A stretch of DNA of 64,000 nt from Bowmanella denitrificans (GCF_039522935.1 NZ_BAAAEI010000014.1:62001-126000), one strand, 5' to 3'. Positions 24,709-33,472 are shown, counted from the first letter of the stretch. Made by a program: numbers and translations. Notes: generated by a model not told the origin, from the letters alone.

Positions 24709-25791
24709 ATGACTAAATTCAGTGTGCTTGTTTTGCTTTACTTGTTGTCTCTTTGTACTGCGTGCACTCAGTCGTCAACTTTCGATAGCCATGCTGCAAT
24801 TGATGCTCAGTTGCTTGCAAATGCGCAAAAGCACGAGATTCCTGGTCAGGCCGTGCTTGTGCTTCACAACAGCGATATTTTGTATCGCAATGCCATGGGT
24901 ACCACAGCGACCGAAGACGGTGTACTAGTAACACCGAAGACGGTCTTTCCTGTCTACTCCATCACTAAGCTATTCACTATCACGCTCGCCATGAAGTTAC
25001 AGGAAGAAGGTAAACTTGATTTCTCTGCTCCTGCTTCACGTTATGTCGACAATCTGCCGCTTTCGTGGCGCGGTATTCGTATAGAGCATTTTTTAAATCA
25101 TACTTCGGGCATCCCTGAGTATTTTGACAGCAACGATTTCTCGCGCCCGTTTCCAGCCAGCCTGGATGCTGTATTTGCAACGCTAAATAACGTTCCACTT
25201 GCTTATGTGCCAGGTGAGCGCACAAGCTATACCAATACCAACAGCCTGGTGATTGCGGCTGTACTTGAGGCCATAACACACACACCGTACCGCGAGCTGC
25301 TGCGCCAGCGAATCATTGAACCGCTTAACCTTCAGGAGACGTGGCTCAGTCTTGCTGATGTGCCCGAGGAACGCCTTGTTAAAAGCTACCGAGCGGAAGC
25401 AGGTCAGGTTGTGCCTGATCTGTCCATCTCATGGCCGGAATACAGTATCGCACATGGAGGGGCGTACATGACGCTGGATGATTTAGGCCAGTTTATGTCC
25501 GCCGTAGCCCATGGTCGTGTTGTGTCAAAAGCAGAACTGCTTCGTTTATGGCAACCCTATAAACTTGCAAACGGTGCTACTGGTTTTTTTGCCAATGGTT
25601 GGGACTATGGTGAGTGGGGGCGGTGGCATGAAATTGGTCATGATGGTGGCACCAAGGTACGTGTGCGTATTCTGTTCGAAGATAATCTCGATGATCATTA
25701 TATCGTTGTCTATTTGACCAATGGCAATAAGGATGGCGTTTGGTCGCACACGCTTGTTCGTTCGGTGCAGAGCATTATATTGCCGAGATAG
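24709..25791 (+). CDS. Serine hydrolase, class C beta-lactamase-like, probable lipoprotein
   Basis: 360 residues. It has a hydrophobic N-terminal signal ending LCTAC with Cys19 as the possible lipidation site, although the -3 residue is Cys rather than Leu. The catalytic set of the beta-lactamase/DD-peptidase family is present: S84-I-T-K87 (SxxK), Y174-T-N176 (YxN), and HDGG near 318. Such proteins act as esterases or peptidases in the cell envelope; true beta-lactamase activity cannot be inferred. It is followed by beta repeat copy 2 and preceded by an IS110-type remnant, so it sits in the transferred zone. Confidence 0.85.
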   Translation: MTKFSVLVLLYLLSLCTACTQSSTFDSHAAIDAQLLANAQKHEIPGQAVLVLHNSDILYRNAMGTTATEDGVLVTPKTVFPVYSITKLFTITLAMKLQEEGKLDFSAPASRYVDNLPLSWRGIRIEHFLNHTSGIPEYFDSNDFSRPFPASLDAVFATLNNVPLAYVPGERTSYTNTNSLVIAAVLEAITHTPYRELLRQRIIEPLNLQETWLSLADVPEERLVKSYRAEAGQVVPDLSISWPEYSIAHGGAYMTLDDLGQFMSAVAHGRVVSKAELLRLWQPYKLANGATGFFANGWDYGEWGRWHEIGHDGGTKVRVRILFEDNLDDHYIVVYLTNGNKDGVWSHTLVRSVQSIILPR

Positions 25792-25849
25792 TTGGCGCAT
25801 AGAAAAGTCTGAACGATCAGATCAACGGTGTCAGGTTTATTGATAAACT

Positions 25850-25928
25850 GAGCCAAAGCTTTGGCCTCCGCTTAAAAAATTCCCGGTCGGTTCAGGGCGC
25901 TGCTAAAAGGTGGGCAATTTGCTGGGAG
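25850..25928 (+). repeat. Beta repeat, copy 2
   Basis: GAGCCAAAGCTTTGGCCTCCGCTTAAAAAATTCCCGG, then TCAGGGCGCTGCTAAAAGGTGGGCAATTTGCTGGGAG. Its last bases, CTGGGAG, form the apparent ribosome binding site of the next gene. It lacks the AAGCGGC hairpin of copy 1. Confidence 0.75.
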
Positions 25929-25933
25929 CTGTC

Positions 25934-26386
25934 ATGAGAAGCGCAATTCGATATACGCCGCTGGTAGTTCTTCTTGGCCTCACAGCGCAAGCCTGTGCAA
26001 GTTCCGTGGTATCAATACCGAAAGTTAGTCATTATAACCAGGCAGCGGGTTTTGAGCTGGCATTAGTGGATAAGGACGGTCACTGCCAATTGGAAGTATC
26101 TAAAGCGGGGCGGGATTTGCAGATGCTTCCTTTAAAACTGCCTGCACCTTGTGGATTCCATCTGACTCCAGAAGGAAAAGTGCGGGTTACCGAGTTTAAT
26201 GACCAAACCTATATTCTGCTGGAGTTTTCCCGTGTTATCGACAGTAAAAACTGCGATACCCGCCTGCAAGCTGTACGCTTTGTTAACAATAGGGTAGAAG
26301 CGTCAGATTTTACGGAAAGTGTAGCTGCATGCCCGCCATTTCAATGGGATAGCTACGTATTTACCGAGCTGTTTGCCGCAAACTAA
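25934..26386 (+). CDS. Exported protein of unknown function
   Basis: 150 residues with a signal peptide (MRSAIRYTPLVVLLGLTAQACA). The mature region is a beta-rich domain of about 125 residues with Cys at HCQLEV, APCGFH, KNCDTR and AACPPF, suggesting two disulfides. I do not recognise a family. ATG 25934 is preferred over 25910 because GGGAG sits six bases before it, and that site lies in the beta repeat, so the gene may depend on repeat-borne sequence for translation. Confidence 0.65.
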   Translation: MRSAIRYTPLVVLLGLTAQACASSVVSIPKVSHYNQAAGFELALVDKDGHCQLEVSKAGRDLQMLPLKLPAPCGFHLTPEGKVRVTEFNDQTYILLEFSRVIDSKNCDTRLQAVRFVNNRVEASDFTESVAACPPFQWDSYVFTELFAAN

Positions 26387-26478
26387 CGCCATCGACAATG
26401 AGCGCTTTATGCAAAGATTGTCACTTAACGGTTAGGCAAAAAGTGGAGTGCTCTTTTTATTGTTCACAGGACTGAATC

Positions 26479-26724
26479 ATGGACGTCACAGCATCGCATT
26501 TAATGGGCCTGGTCCTTATGTCTATTGGTATATCCATCATGTTCAAAGGTGAGGCTAGTGTTGAATACGGCATCACTGATGGTGGCGAGCGGCCTAAGTT
26601 TATTAAATCAAAGTCCAAAAAATTGGTTGGTAGCTCAGCCAGGCTGGTCGGCGCTGGCATTTTCCTGCTGGGTTTGGCCACTATCCTGCTTTTTCCATCC
26701 GAACAAATACTCTTTACTATTTAG
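26479..26724 (+). CDS. Small membrane protein, two TM helices
   Basis: 81 residues. TM helix 1 is at about 7-23 (LMGLVLMSIGISIMF) and TM helix 2 at about 53-73 (LVGAGIFLLGLATILLF). Between them lies a charged loop, GERPKFIKSKSKK, that is probably cytoplasmic. AGGA nine bases upstream of the ATG supports it. No family recognised. Confidence 0.6.
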   Translation: MDVTASHLMGLVLMSIGISIMFKGEASVEYGITDGGERPKFIKSKSKKLVGSSARLVGAGIFLLGLATILLFPSEQILFTI

Positions 26725-26892
26725 CACCGCCTAATCTGTTACTCGCTATAACAGCGCTTCCCTCCAAAATTGAGAGAAAGCTTATTATTAACTGCCTGGC
26801 AGCGCAGATATCAACATGATAAACAGGGTCAAAAACAAATTAAACGCCCGTTGCTGGCACAGCAGAAATAATCACCATAGATAAGCAAGCTC

Positions 26893-27037
26893 CCCTAAGC
26901 GACCCAAGCCGCTTTGACCCCGCTTAAAAATTGACGGTCGGTTCAGTATGCTGCTAAAAGGTGGGCAATTTACTGGGAGAAAATTGAGGGGAAGACGTGC
27001 CAGGGAGAGCATCAAGCATAATCAGAAGTTTATTGTG
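26893..27037 (+). repeat. Beta repeat, copy 3
   Basis: CCCTAAGCG...AAGCCGCTTTGACC, CGCTTAAAAATTGACGGTCGG, TGCTGCTAAAAGGTGGGCAA, then GGGGAAGACGTGCCAGGGAG and CATAATCAGAAGTTTATTG. Longest match is to copy 1. The rest of the gap 26725-26892 shows nothing I can support. Confidence 0.75.
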
Positions 27038-27106
27038 GTAATAAAATGAACGATCGCGAACAACATAAGAAGATGCGAACCTGCCTTGGGTCGATAATTG
27101 TAATGC

Positions 27107-27196
27107 TTCTCGCCGTGACGCAGGGGCGCAGAGAAAAGCTCGCTGAGGTATTCACTACTTTTAATTACTCTGAGTTCTCAGCGACTCTGCGAGAAG
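27107..27196. repeat. GCAGAG-type palindrome, single copy
   Basis: CTTCTCGC (27107-27114) pairs with GCGAGAAG (27189-27196). Inside are GGGGCGCAGAG and CTCTGAGTTCTCAGCGACTC, as in the tandem units at 21382. It lies in an 88-codon ORF (27046-27312) that I treat as accidental. Confidence 0.65.
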
Positions 27197-27384
27197 GGCT
27201 TCCTCGTGTTGAAGAAAGGTTTGAATCGCCAAGTCACTCTTGGCATTGTCCCGGCCATTCAACTCTTTGTAGCTGGGTTTCTCTTTTTTATTGCTTGTTG
27301 GTTGGCTTCTAGGACATGAGAACGGCTATCTTCGCTATCGGAAACGTTGTCGACGACAATTGGCCGCGCTGCGTAGCCAGGGCC

Positions 27385-30300
27385 TCAATCTTTGCCTGGG
27401 TTTTGACCTGTATCACGAACGTTAGGGCCAATTTGTCTCGGTAGCTTTATCACAAAATGGACGCCTTCGTTACTTGCCGTCAATTCGATATGCCCTTGTA
27501 GGGTAAGTTTGATGACACTGAATAATCTATGCATGCCAAGACCTGGGTGCATGTAATTACCATGCATGCTGGCGGCGAAAGGTTCGAAAATACGATCGCG
27601 CAGTTCTGGCCTGATGCCCTGACCGTTATCCTGATAATGCATCACAATAGTATCGTCCACTTCAGACACGTCAATCGTGATTTCCTGTTTGCTTCTGTTC
27701 TGCCCAGGCTCCAAAAAGCCATAGGTAAGGGAGTTATCTACCAGCTCCTGAATACAATCTGTTAATGCTATCCAGTTACAGTGAATTTTTAGCCCAGGCG
27801 TGCAATGAAACAGGATTCGGACACCTTGTCGCTGCGCCTGTTGGCGCAGTTTGCTTTCGACTTCAGCCAGGATGTGTTCCAGCTCGAACCATTCAGACTG
27901 ACAATCCTGCGACGCTTCGGTAATTTTGCGCAAATTCTGCACCAGATTACCAACCCGTTCCAAGCTACTGACGATAAGAGCCAGCCCCTGATTCCAAGTA
28001 TCCAGAAATTTTTCCAATTTCTGTCGTCCAAGCTGCTGATTCTGCAAGGATGTCCGGACATCGTGAACTTGGTCCAGCAGCATGGATGCAGTAACCTGGC
28101 CATTGCCTACCGGGGTGTTGATCTGATGGGCCATGCCCGCCACTAACCGCCCAGCCGTCGCCATTTTTTCCGACTCGACCAATTCCTGTTGGGTCTCCCG
28201 TAGCTCGGTCAATGCAGACTCCAAATCTCGGGTGCGGGCGTGTACCTCGCGTGTCAGTTCACGATTGCGGGCGGCCAGTTGGTGGAAATAGACCTGAAGA
28301 CCGAGCCATCCCAATAGTATCAGGCCAAGCACATATCCGGCATAGGCCCACCAACTGCGGTACCAGGGAGGGAGTACCTGAAAAGCAAATACGGCTTCTT
28401 CACTGATCAACCCAAAGCGGTTTTTTGCGCGAACGTGAAACCTGTAGTGGCCTTCCCAGAGATTGCTATAGTCCGTGAACGCATCGCTCGTCCAGGGGGA
28501 CCAATCTTTGTCTAAACCCTCTAGGCGATACTGGAAGCGATTGGCGGTCAGGGAGTTGTAGCTGGTGGCCGCAAACTCAAAACGCAGTCGGGGTTTGGGC
28601 GTTAAAGGGGTTGCATGTTGGATATGACGGGAGTCGCTGCTGCCGCCATACAACACAGCCCCATCGCGCTCACTAACATGGCGAAGCAGCACTCGAAATG
28701 GCTGTGTATAGTCTGACTCACGCAAGGTGTTGAAGCTGACTAAACCGTCTGCGCCACCGAGCCACAGGGTGCCATCCGGCTCGAGGAGCATCGGCACGAC
28801 CGACTTGTTGTGCAGTGCGGCCAGCGGGCGCCGATCCCAGCGATAGCTACCTTCGGCTTGCTGGATTACAGCGCCAAGCTCGCTCAGACGCACCGCCTTA
28901 TTGCTGCTATGTGCCCAGATACGTCCATCCGGACTTGTTACCGGTTTACCTGGAAAGCCTAACCGGCGCGGCTCACCATCAAAAAGCCCGGCAAAGCGGT
29001 GATCAGGAACAAAACGCTGACGGCTTTGATCGAACCGGAACCAGCCGTGCAGGGTGGTAAAAGCAGGCGATCCTTCGATCATGAAGACATTATTCCAATT
29101 GAGATCCGGCAATCCGTGCTCCATTCCGAAGCGTTCAATTTTTGCTGGATGAGCAAGGCTCCCTCCACTGGGCAATTGCAGCCGCAGCACGCCTGTCGAT
29201 CGGGTGCCCAACCAGAGCTGGCCGTCTTCGGTTTCGAGCATGGAGCGGATTTCATCATCCATACCAGGAACTTTGCCGAGGTCCTGCCAGTCGCCGTCCC
29301 GGTATTCGATGGCAGTGAGCCCGTAAGTACAGATATAGATACGTCCAGGGTAGACGGCCGAGGGCACGAGACAGCTTTGCGATGTCTGTAAGGGCTGCAG
29401 ATTCGTAATTTGGTCAGCGGAAATGTCGAACAAGCCATGTCCATTGGCCACCAGAAGGTGGGATTGAGCCTTTGCTCCAGTCTGCTCAAAGCTTAAAAAG
29501 TCCCAGGTTTGGCCGCGTATCCCTTCAATGGCTTTGAAACGGGCCTGGGAACCAGGGAGCAAAGCGAACAGTCCCTGCGATGTTCCGGCATAGAGTTGTC
29601 CTTGATGGCGATGCACTATATTCACTGTGCCAGGCAGGCCATTTGTTTCGTCATATTGGCTAAACTGACCGCCTGCTTCAATACGGCTGATGCCGCGATT
29701 CAGGGCAAGCCACAATCCTTGCTGCTGATCAAGGTAAGCGTAACGAATGGAATTGTCGGGCAGGCCAGCATTCCGATCCCAGTACTCGACCCATTTACCG
29801 TCGCGGTTGAGTATGTAAAGGCCGCCTTGCTCTGTGGCGACGCCCAATCGCTCCCCAGGCAACCATATGGCCTGGTAGATCAGATCCCGTTTGATGTCTG
29901 CGCCAGCCTCGGTTAGCCAGGGCGTCCAGTTCTGGCCATCGAACAACCAAAATCCTTGTGAGCGGGTACCCACCAGAAGTGTCTTACCGTCTTGATCCCA
30001 GGGTAGCACGCTGTAGATTAGCTCCCCGGCGAAGCGCTCGCCTCCCGCAAGCAGGCGCAGTTCATCGTCAATCAGCTCAAAGAGTCCAAAATTGACCTGG
30101 CGGATCAGCAGTCGCTGGCCAATCTGAAAGGTACGATGAAATGCCACTTCTGGTTCCCACGAGTGGAAAGCATCGCCGTCCCAACGTAACAAACGCGCTG
30201 ATGTTCGAAAGTATACCCCGTCTGGCAAAACAAAAATCTGCCAGACATCTGAAAAACCCTGCATGCTCTCTGGCACCTGCTCAGTCAGGGAGTGATAGCG

Positions 30301-30693
30301 CATGTGGCCGTATTGGTCGGCTGCCAGATACCCGAGTTCGCCCATGGCGCCCACGAGCACTTTGCCATCATTGCCAAGCGCCAATGATCGGACGGCGGTG
30401 TCATTAGCTACTCGGATTAGACGCCAGCGTAAGCCGTCGAATTCCAGAATACCGTCAGTATTGCCGAAATACATAAGCCCATTGGGATGCTGCAGCACTG
30501 CCCAGTTCTGATTGTGGGCACCGTAATCACCCTGGCTAAAGTGTTGCATAAGCGGCCGACCCGCCTCCCGCGGATCTGGCATTGCCACAGCACTGATAGG
30601 CATCAACGCCAATATCAGCGCACAGAGCAGCCTGAATGAAGGCAGATCAGTAGCACAAAAACGGAGACAATTGGCCGGAGTATGTCTGTGCAT
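27385..30693 (-). CDS. Membrane histidine kinase with two-component-regulator propeller sensor
   Basis: 1102 residues. The signal peptide/first TM is at 20-38. The periplasmic beta-propeller of Reg_prop repeats spans about 45-690 (NWAVLQHPNGLMYFGNTDGIL, LWLGTRSTGVLRL, LWLGGADGLVSF), followed by a Y_Y_Y domain (LRFEFAATSYN...NRFQYRLEGLDKDWSPW) at about 690-775. A TM helix lies near 783-803, then a coiled coil. The HisKA-like segment has H856 in MAHQINTPVG, and the HATPase has ELVDNSLTYGF, DNGQGIRPE and GLGMHR. There is no receiver or HTH domain and no response regulator nearby, so it is an orphan kinase here. The propeller ligand is often a polysaccharide fragment in relatives; not known here. 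A decayed IS110 remnant lies upstream. Confidence 0.92.
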   Translation of the reverse strand: MHRHTPANCLRFCATDLPSFRLLCALILALMPISAVAMPDPREAGRPLMQHFSQGDYGAHNQNWAVLQHPNGLMYFGNTDGILEFDGLRWRLIRVANDTAVRSLALGNDGKVLVGAMGELGYLAADQYGHMRYHSLTEQVPESMQGFSDVWQIFVLPDGVYFRTSARLLRWDGDAFHSWEPEVAFHRTFQIGQRLLIRQVNFGLFELIDDELRLLAGGERFAGELIYSVLPWDQDGKTLLVGTRSQGFWLFDGQNWTPWLTEAGADIKRDLIYQAIWLPGERLGVATEQGGLYILNRDGKWVEYWDRNAGLPDNSIRYAYLDQQQGLWLALNRGISRIEAGGQFSQYDETNGLPGTVNIVHRHQGQLYAGTSQGLFALLPGSQARFKAIEGIRGQTWDFLSFEQTGAKAQSHLLVANGHGLFDISADQITNLQPLQTSQSCLVPSAVYPGRIYICTYGLTAIEYRDGDWQDLGKVPGMDDEIRSMLETEDGQLWLGTRSTGVLRLQLPSGGSLAHPAKIERFGMEHGLPDLNWNNVFMIEGSPAFTTLHGWFRFDQSRQRFVPDHRFAGLFDGEPRRLGFPGKPVTSPDGRIWAHSSNKAVRLSELGAVIQQAEGSYRWDRRPLAALHNKSVVPMLLEPDGTLWLGGADGLVSFNTLRESDYTQPFRVLLRHVSERDGAVLYGGSSDSRHIQHATPLTPKPRLRFEFAATSYNSLTANRFQYRLEGLDKDWSPWTSDAFTDYSNLWEGHYRFHVRAKNRFGLISEEAVFAFQVLPPWYRSWWAYAGYVLGLILLGWLGLQVYFHQLAARNRELTREVHARTRDLESALTELRETQQELVESEKMATAGRLVAGMAHQINTPVGNGQVTASMLLDQVHDVRTSLQNQQLGRQKLEKFLDTWNQGLALIVSSLERVGNLVQNLRKITEASQDCQSEWFELEHILAEVESKLRQQAQRQGVRILFHCTPGLKIHCNWIALTDCIQELVDNSLTYGFLEPGQNRSKQEITIDVSEVDDTIVMHYQDNGQGIRPELRDRIFEPFAASMHGNYMHPGLGMHRLFSVIKLTLQGHIELTASNEGVHFVIKLPRQIGPNVRDTGQNPGKD

Positions 30694-30807
30694 AGCCTTC
30701 CCGGTTAGCCTGGCGTGAATTCAGTATAGTCTCAGAAAAACATGACCAGTCTGTTGTTAAAAGTCAACTTGATCATCAGGATCAGCTTCATAAAAAGGCG
30801 AGTTAGG

Positions 30808-30939
30808 TCAAAATCGTTGAAGGATGTCATCTCCAACCAGAACCGCTTCGTTCCCATTAAGAATTCCTGGCCCACATTGTTTGAGATCCTGCGGACCTGT
30901 CATAACTTCAATGGACGTTAGAAGTTCTTGTCTTGCCAT
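30808..30939 (-). other. Possible 43-codon ORF beside IS110-type remnant
   Basis: Minus-strand ATG 30939 opens a frame reading MARQELLTSIEVMTGPQDLK..., 43 codons, ending at 30808. It overlaps the transposase remnant by about 30 bases in another frame. No ribosome binding site is evident. It may be the tail of an inserted or lost gene. The remainder of 30694-30807 is the presumed kinase promoter with no clear motif. Confidence 0.2.
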
Positions 30940-31080
30940 AGCGTATTTTAAAATAGATACTAAAACTAAGTTTGGCTAAATCAATGCCATCGACATAGTT
31001 GTAATCAGACATGGACAGTTCTCCTCATCAGTTGCCACTTAAACGTGGCAGAACCCCGGGAAAGGGGAGTCCATATCATT
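30908..31080 (-). mobile_element. IS110-family transposase 5' remnant, copy 2
   Basis: Best preserved copy. ATG 31012 (minus strand) is preceded by GAGGAGAACTGTCC. It reads MSDYNYVDGIDLAKLSFSIY and then diverges to a stop at 30908 (34 codons). GIDLAK carries the first catalytic Asp expected in IS110 transposases. The upstream 65 bp match copies 1 and 3, with the CTTTCCCGGGG hairpin region. Confidence 0.75.
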
Positions 31081-31109
31081 CATTATATGCCTAAAATTCC
31101 AAGGACAAT

Positions 31110-31601
31110 ATGTCTTACAAAAGCCTTAGTGCTCGGATACCTGCCTACAAATTACACTTTGCAAGTGGTGAATTGCAGAGAACGTACCAAGACCTTGTAT
31201 CTGTCGTGCAAGGTCTCAGAACTGAATTTTATAACAAGTATAAAGGGCAATTTACGGTTGCAAAGGTATTGCACGGTTATATTGATTTTACATATTTTTA
31301 CCTACAAAACGATTATCTTAAAAAGCATAAACTCAAATTAGCCATTGTGTTTAACCATCAGCGGGTGCAATTTGAACTTTGGCTTCTCGGGCAAACAAAG
31401 GATGTTCAGATTAGTTACTGGAAAAAGTTACAGGGTGTTAAGTGGGTGAACAAAGATGCAATGCCAGAATGGTCAATCTTTGAAATTTTAATGCTTGCAG
31501 ACCCTGATTTTGACGATACCAAGGCACTATCCGAGTCGATTTATAATGCTTTTTCTGCGCTGTCAGTGGAGATTTTTAACATATTGACAGTATATGAATA
31601 A
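31110..31601 (+). CDS. Hypothetical protein, about 160 residues
   Basis: 163 residues, no signal peptide or TM helix. Sequence is rich in aromatic and Lys residues (DFTYFYLQNDYLKKHKLKLAIVFNHQRVQFELWLLGQ, a stretch that looks like a compact alpha/beta domain of the DUF7000 type). AAGGA six bases before the ATG supports the start. It follows an IS110 remnant directly and has lower GC than neighbouring core genes. No function can be assigned. Confidence 0.65.
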   Translation: MSYKSLSARIPAYKLHFASGELQRTYQDLVSVVQGLRTEFYNKYKGQFTVAKVLHGYIDFTYFYLQNDYLKKHKLKLAIVFNHQRVQFELWLLGQTKDVQISYWKKLQGVKWVNKDAMPEWSIFEILMLADPDFDDTKALSESIYNAFSALSVEIFNILTVYE

Positions 31602-31732
31602 CGCATATACAAGTGGCAGCAGCGGAATTTTTAAAAGCCTTGCTTTAGCTAAATGCAAATTTGTTATTGCACTTTTGCCAGGGATAAGGGTATTTGTTGT
31701 TTGCAAAGTGAAAGATAATAACAAGGTTGGCT

Positions 31733-32275
31733 ATGAGCGACATTCTAAAGTTGTTGGCGTTGTCGGGCAGTTTGCGCAATGGGTCTCACAATACCGACGC
31801 GTTATTGGCCCTGACAAGGCTGGCACCTGCTTCGGTACAGATTGCACTGGGATCCATTGCTGACTTACCATTGTTTAACCCCGATTTGGAAGGTGAGCCG
31901 CTTGGTGCGGTAGTGAGGTTGAAATCTGCCGTAGCACAAGCTGATGGAATCATACTGGCAAGTCCAGAGTACGCTCATGGTATCAGCGGTCCGATGAAAA
32001 ATGCCTTAGATTGGCTGGTCAGTGGAGAGGAGTTTCCCAACAAGCCGACAATGTTAATCAACACCTCTCCCAGAGCTCATCATGCCCAGGATGCGCTCAA
32101 AGAAGTGTTAACCACTATGTCTGCGCGAATTGTTGACGCTGCTTTTGTCTCCATTCCCTTGCTTGGCAGCAAATTAGATGTGGATGGCATACTGTCTGAC
32201 CCATACTTGGTGAAGGCACTACAAGATGGTTTGCGCCAATTTTGCCAAGGGATATCTTCGTTTCGGACGTCATAA
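31733..32275 (+). CDS. NADPH-dependent FMN reductase-like flavoprotein
   Basis: 180 residues with a flavodoxin-like fold: LALSGSLRNGSHNTDALLAL (phosphate-binding loop for FMN), GIILASPEYAHGISGPMKNALDWL (characteristic SPEY motif), and TSPRAHHAQDAL. The family reduces FMN, quinones, azo dyes or chromate with NAD(P)H in the cytoplasm. ATG 31733 has AAGG eight bases before it; TTG 31727 is less likely. An IS110 remnant follows within 25 bp. Confidence 0.88.
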   Translation: MSDILKLLALSGSLRNGSHNTDALLALTRLAPASVQIALGSIADLPLFNPDLEGEPLGAVVRLKSAVAQADGIILASPEYAHGISGPMKNALDWLVSGEEFPNKPTMLINTSPRAHHAQDALKEVLTTMSARIVDAAFVSIPLLGSKLDVDGILSDPYLVKALQDGLRQFCQGISSFRTS

Positions 32276-32295
32276 AAACGAACAAGTCATATCAC

Positions 32296-32450
32296 ACTTG
32301 CCATGGCCACTTCCACTATGGATACTGGTTATATCAAAGCTAAGACATAGTTGTAATCAGACATGGACGGCTTTTTTCATAACTTGCTGCTTAAGCGTGG
32401 CAAACCCTCGGGAGAGGCGGAGTCTATATCACTCGTTAGTCACTTAGTAT
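32296..32450 (-). mobile_element. IS110-family transposase 5' remnant, copy 3
   Basis: Minus strand ATG 32364, MSDYNYV then frameshifted, stop after 11 codons. The upstream block (GTTTGCCACGCTTAAGC...CTCCGCCTCTCCC) matches the other copies, and the downstream end reads CATGGCAAG as in them. The ribosome binding site is mutated (GTTATGAAAAAAGCCGTCC). Confidence 0.65.
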
Positions 32451-32663
32451 AAAGAGGGCTGAGTATTAACAAGCAGGTGTTAGTGGAATGCTGATCCCCG
32501 GGATTTTTTGATAACCTCGCTGCCTCAGTAACTGATCCCGGTGGTGCCAATGTATGGAAACTCATAACGCCAAAACCACCGCGTGACAAATAAATATATA
32601 ACAACATTGTGCACGATAAGTTAAGCGGTATTATCCTGTCTATAACTTCTAAAAGGAATAGTC
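32451..32663. other. Intergenic region, no feature seen
   Basis: About 210 bp between the IS110 remnant and the next gene. AAAAGGA precedes the next ATG. I see no further repeat or gene. Confidence 0.4.
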
Positions 32664-33362
32664 ATGAAGTTTAAGATAAGTTTTTTAGTGCTCCTGGCAT
32701 CGCTGGGTATAGCATATTTTTTATTCATCTCTTCTGATAATAAGGTTAATTTAAGTGAAGAAAACTCCAGCTTGGCTGATGGCTTGGGTGATAAAGGGAG
32801 TACTTCACAGGTATTGAGTTCAATAGAATCTTCACCTAATCAATTAGATGATCAGACAGAGCCTGAGTTAGCTAAGCCTGTAAGTGATTTATCACCATCC
32901 TATGATTCAGTAATGGCACCACCACAAGTGCAAAATGAGGCTGTAATTGAGAGCTTTGATCAGCTGTTAACAGAGAAGGATGGAAAGATATTTATGGACG
33001 CCAGACCTGTCGAATTGATGGAACTTGATAATCTATCATTGATGGTCTCGAACTTATCGGCCCACCTAACTTCTTCCAGTTCGGCCAGGGTCATGGCTGA
33101 TTTATCGGGTAGCGTCAAAAGATATACAACGGAAAGAAACGATGTGGTTATGCATGATATGCAATGTTCAAATGTAGTATGCGGTTTAATGTTGGAGTCT
33201 TATGAAATGGTTTCCATACAAGATGCATTGAATGATATATCATCTTCTGAATCATTTAAGCAGAACACGCGTGGTGGTGTAATGAGAATTCTCGAAGAGA
33301 ATGGCATCTATTATGGCGTCATTGTGACTTCAATTTCCGACACTAACATAACCATAAAATAG
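32664..33362 (+). CDS. Envelope-anchored hypothetical protein
   Basis: 232 residues. A single hydrophobic segment (about 4-23, ISFLVLLASLGIAYFLFI) anchors or exports it. Residues 28-90 are a low-complexity Ser/Asp/Glu-rich linker, and 100-232 form a folded domain with two Cys (MQCSNVVCGLML) probably disulfide-linked. I do not recognise a family. AAAAGGA upstream supports the start. The gene is AT-rich (many TTA/AAT codons) against the GC-richer core genes, consistent with transfer. Confidence 0.7.
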   Translation: MKFKISFLVLLASLGIAYFLFISSDNKVNLSEENSSLADGLGDKGSTSQVLSSIESSPNQLDDQTEPELAKPVSDLSPSYDSVMAPPQVQNEAVIESFDQLLTEKDGKIFMDARPVELMELDNLSLMVSNLSAHLTSSSSARVMADLSGSVKRYTTERNDVVMHDMQCSNVVCGLMLESYEMVSIQDALNDISSSESFKQNTRGGVMRILEENGIYYGVIVTSISDTNITIK

Positions 33363-33472
33363 TTCGCCTCAAATTTATCTGGTTTTGGTTTTTATTCATG
33401 CTGTCAAAACTGTTTATGAAGGTTTTGTTTTTTCCTATGGTTACTTCAGGTTAAGAAAATACCATCTGATCT

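Noticed and set aside
27046..27312. 88-codon ORF as a gene
   Set aside because: It runs through the GCAGAG palindrome and has no ribosome binding site or recognisable domain.
31045..31341. 98-codon ORF overlapping the hypothetical gene at 31110
   Set aside because: The overlapping frame starting at 31110 has the ribosome binding site and is longer; this one starts within IS110-remnant leader sequence.
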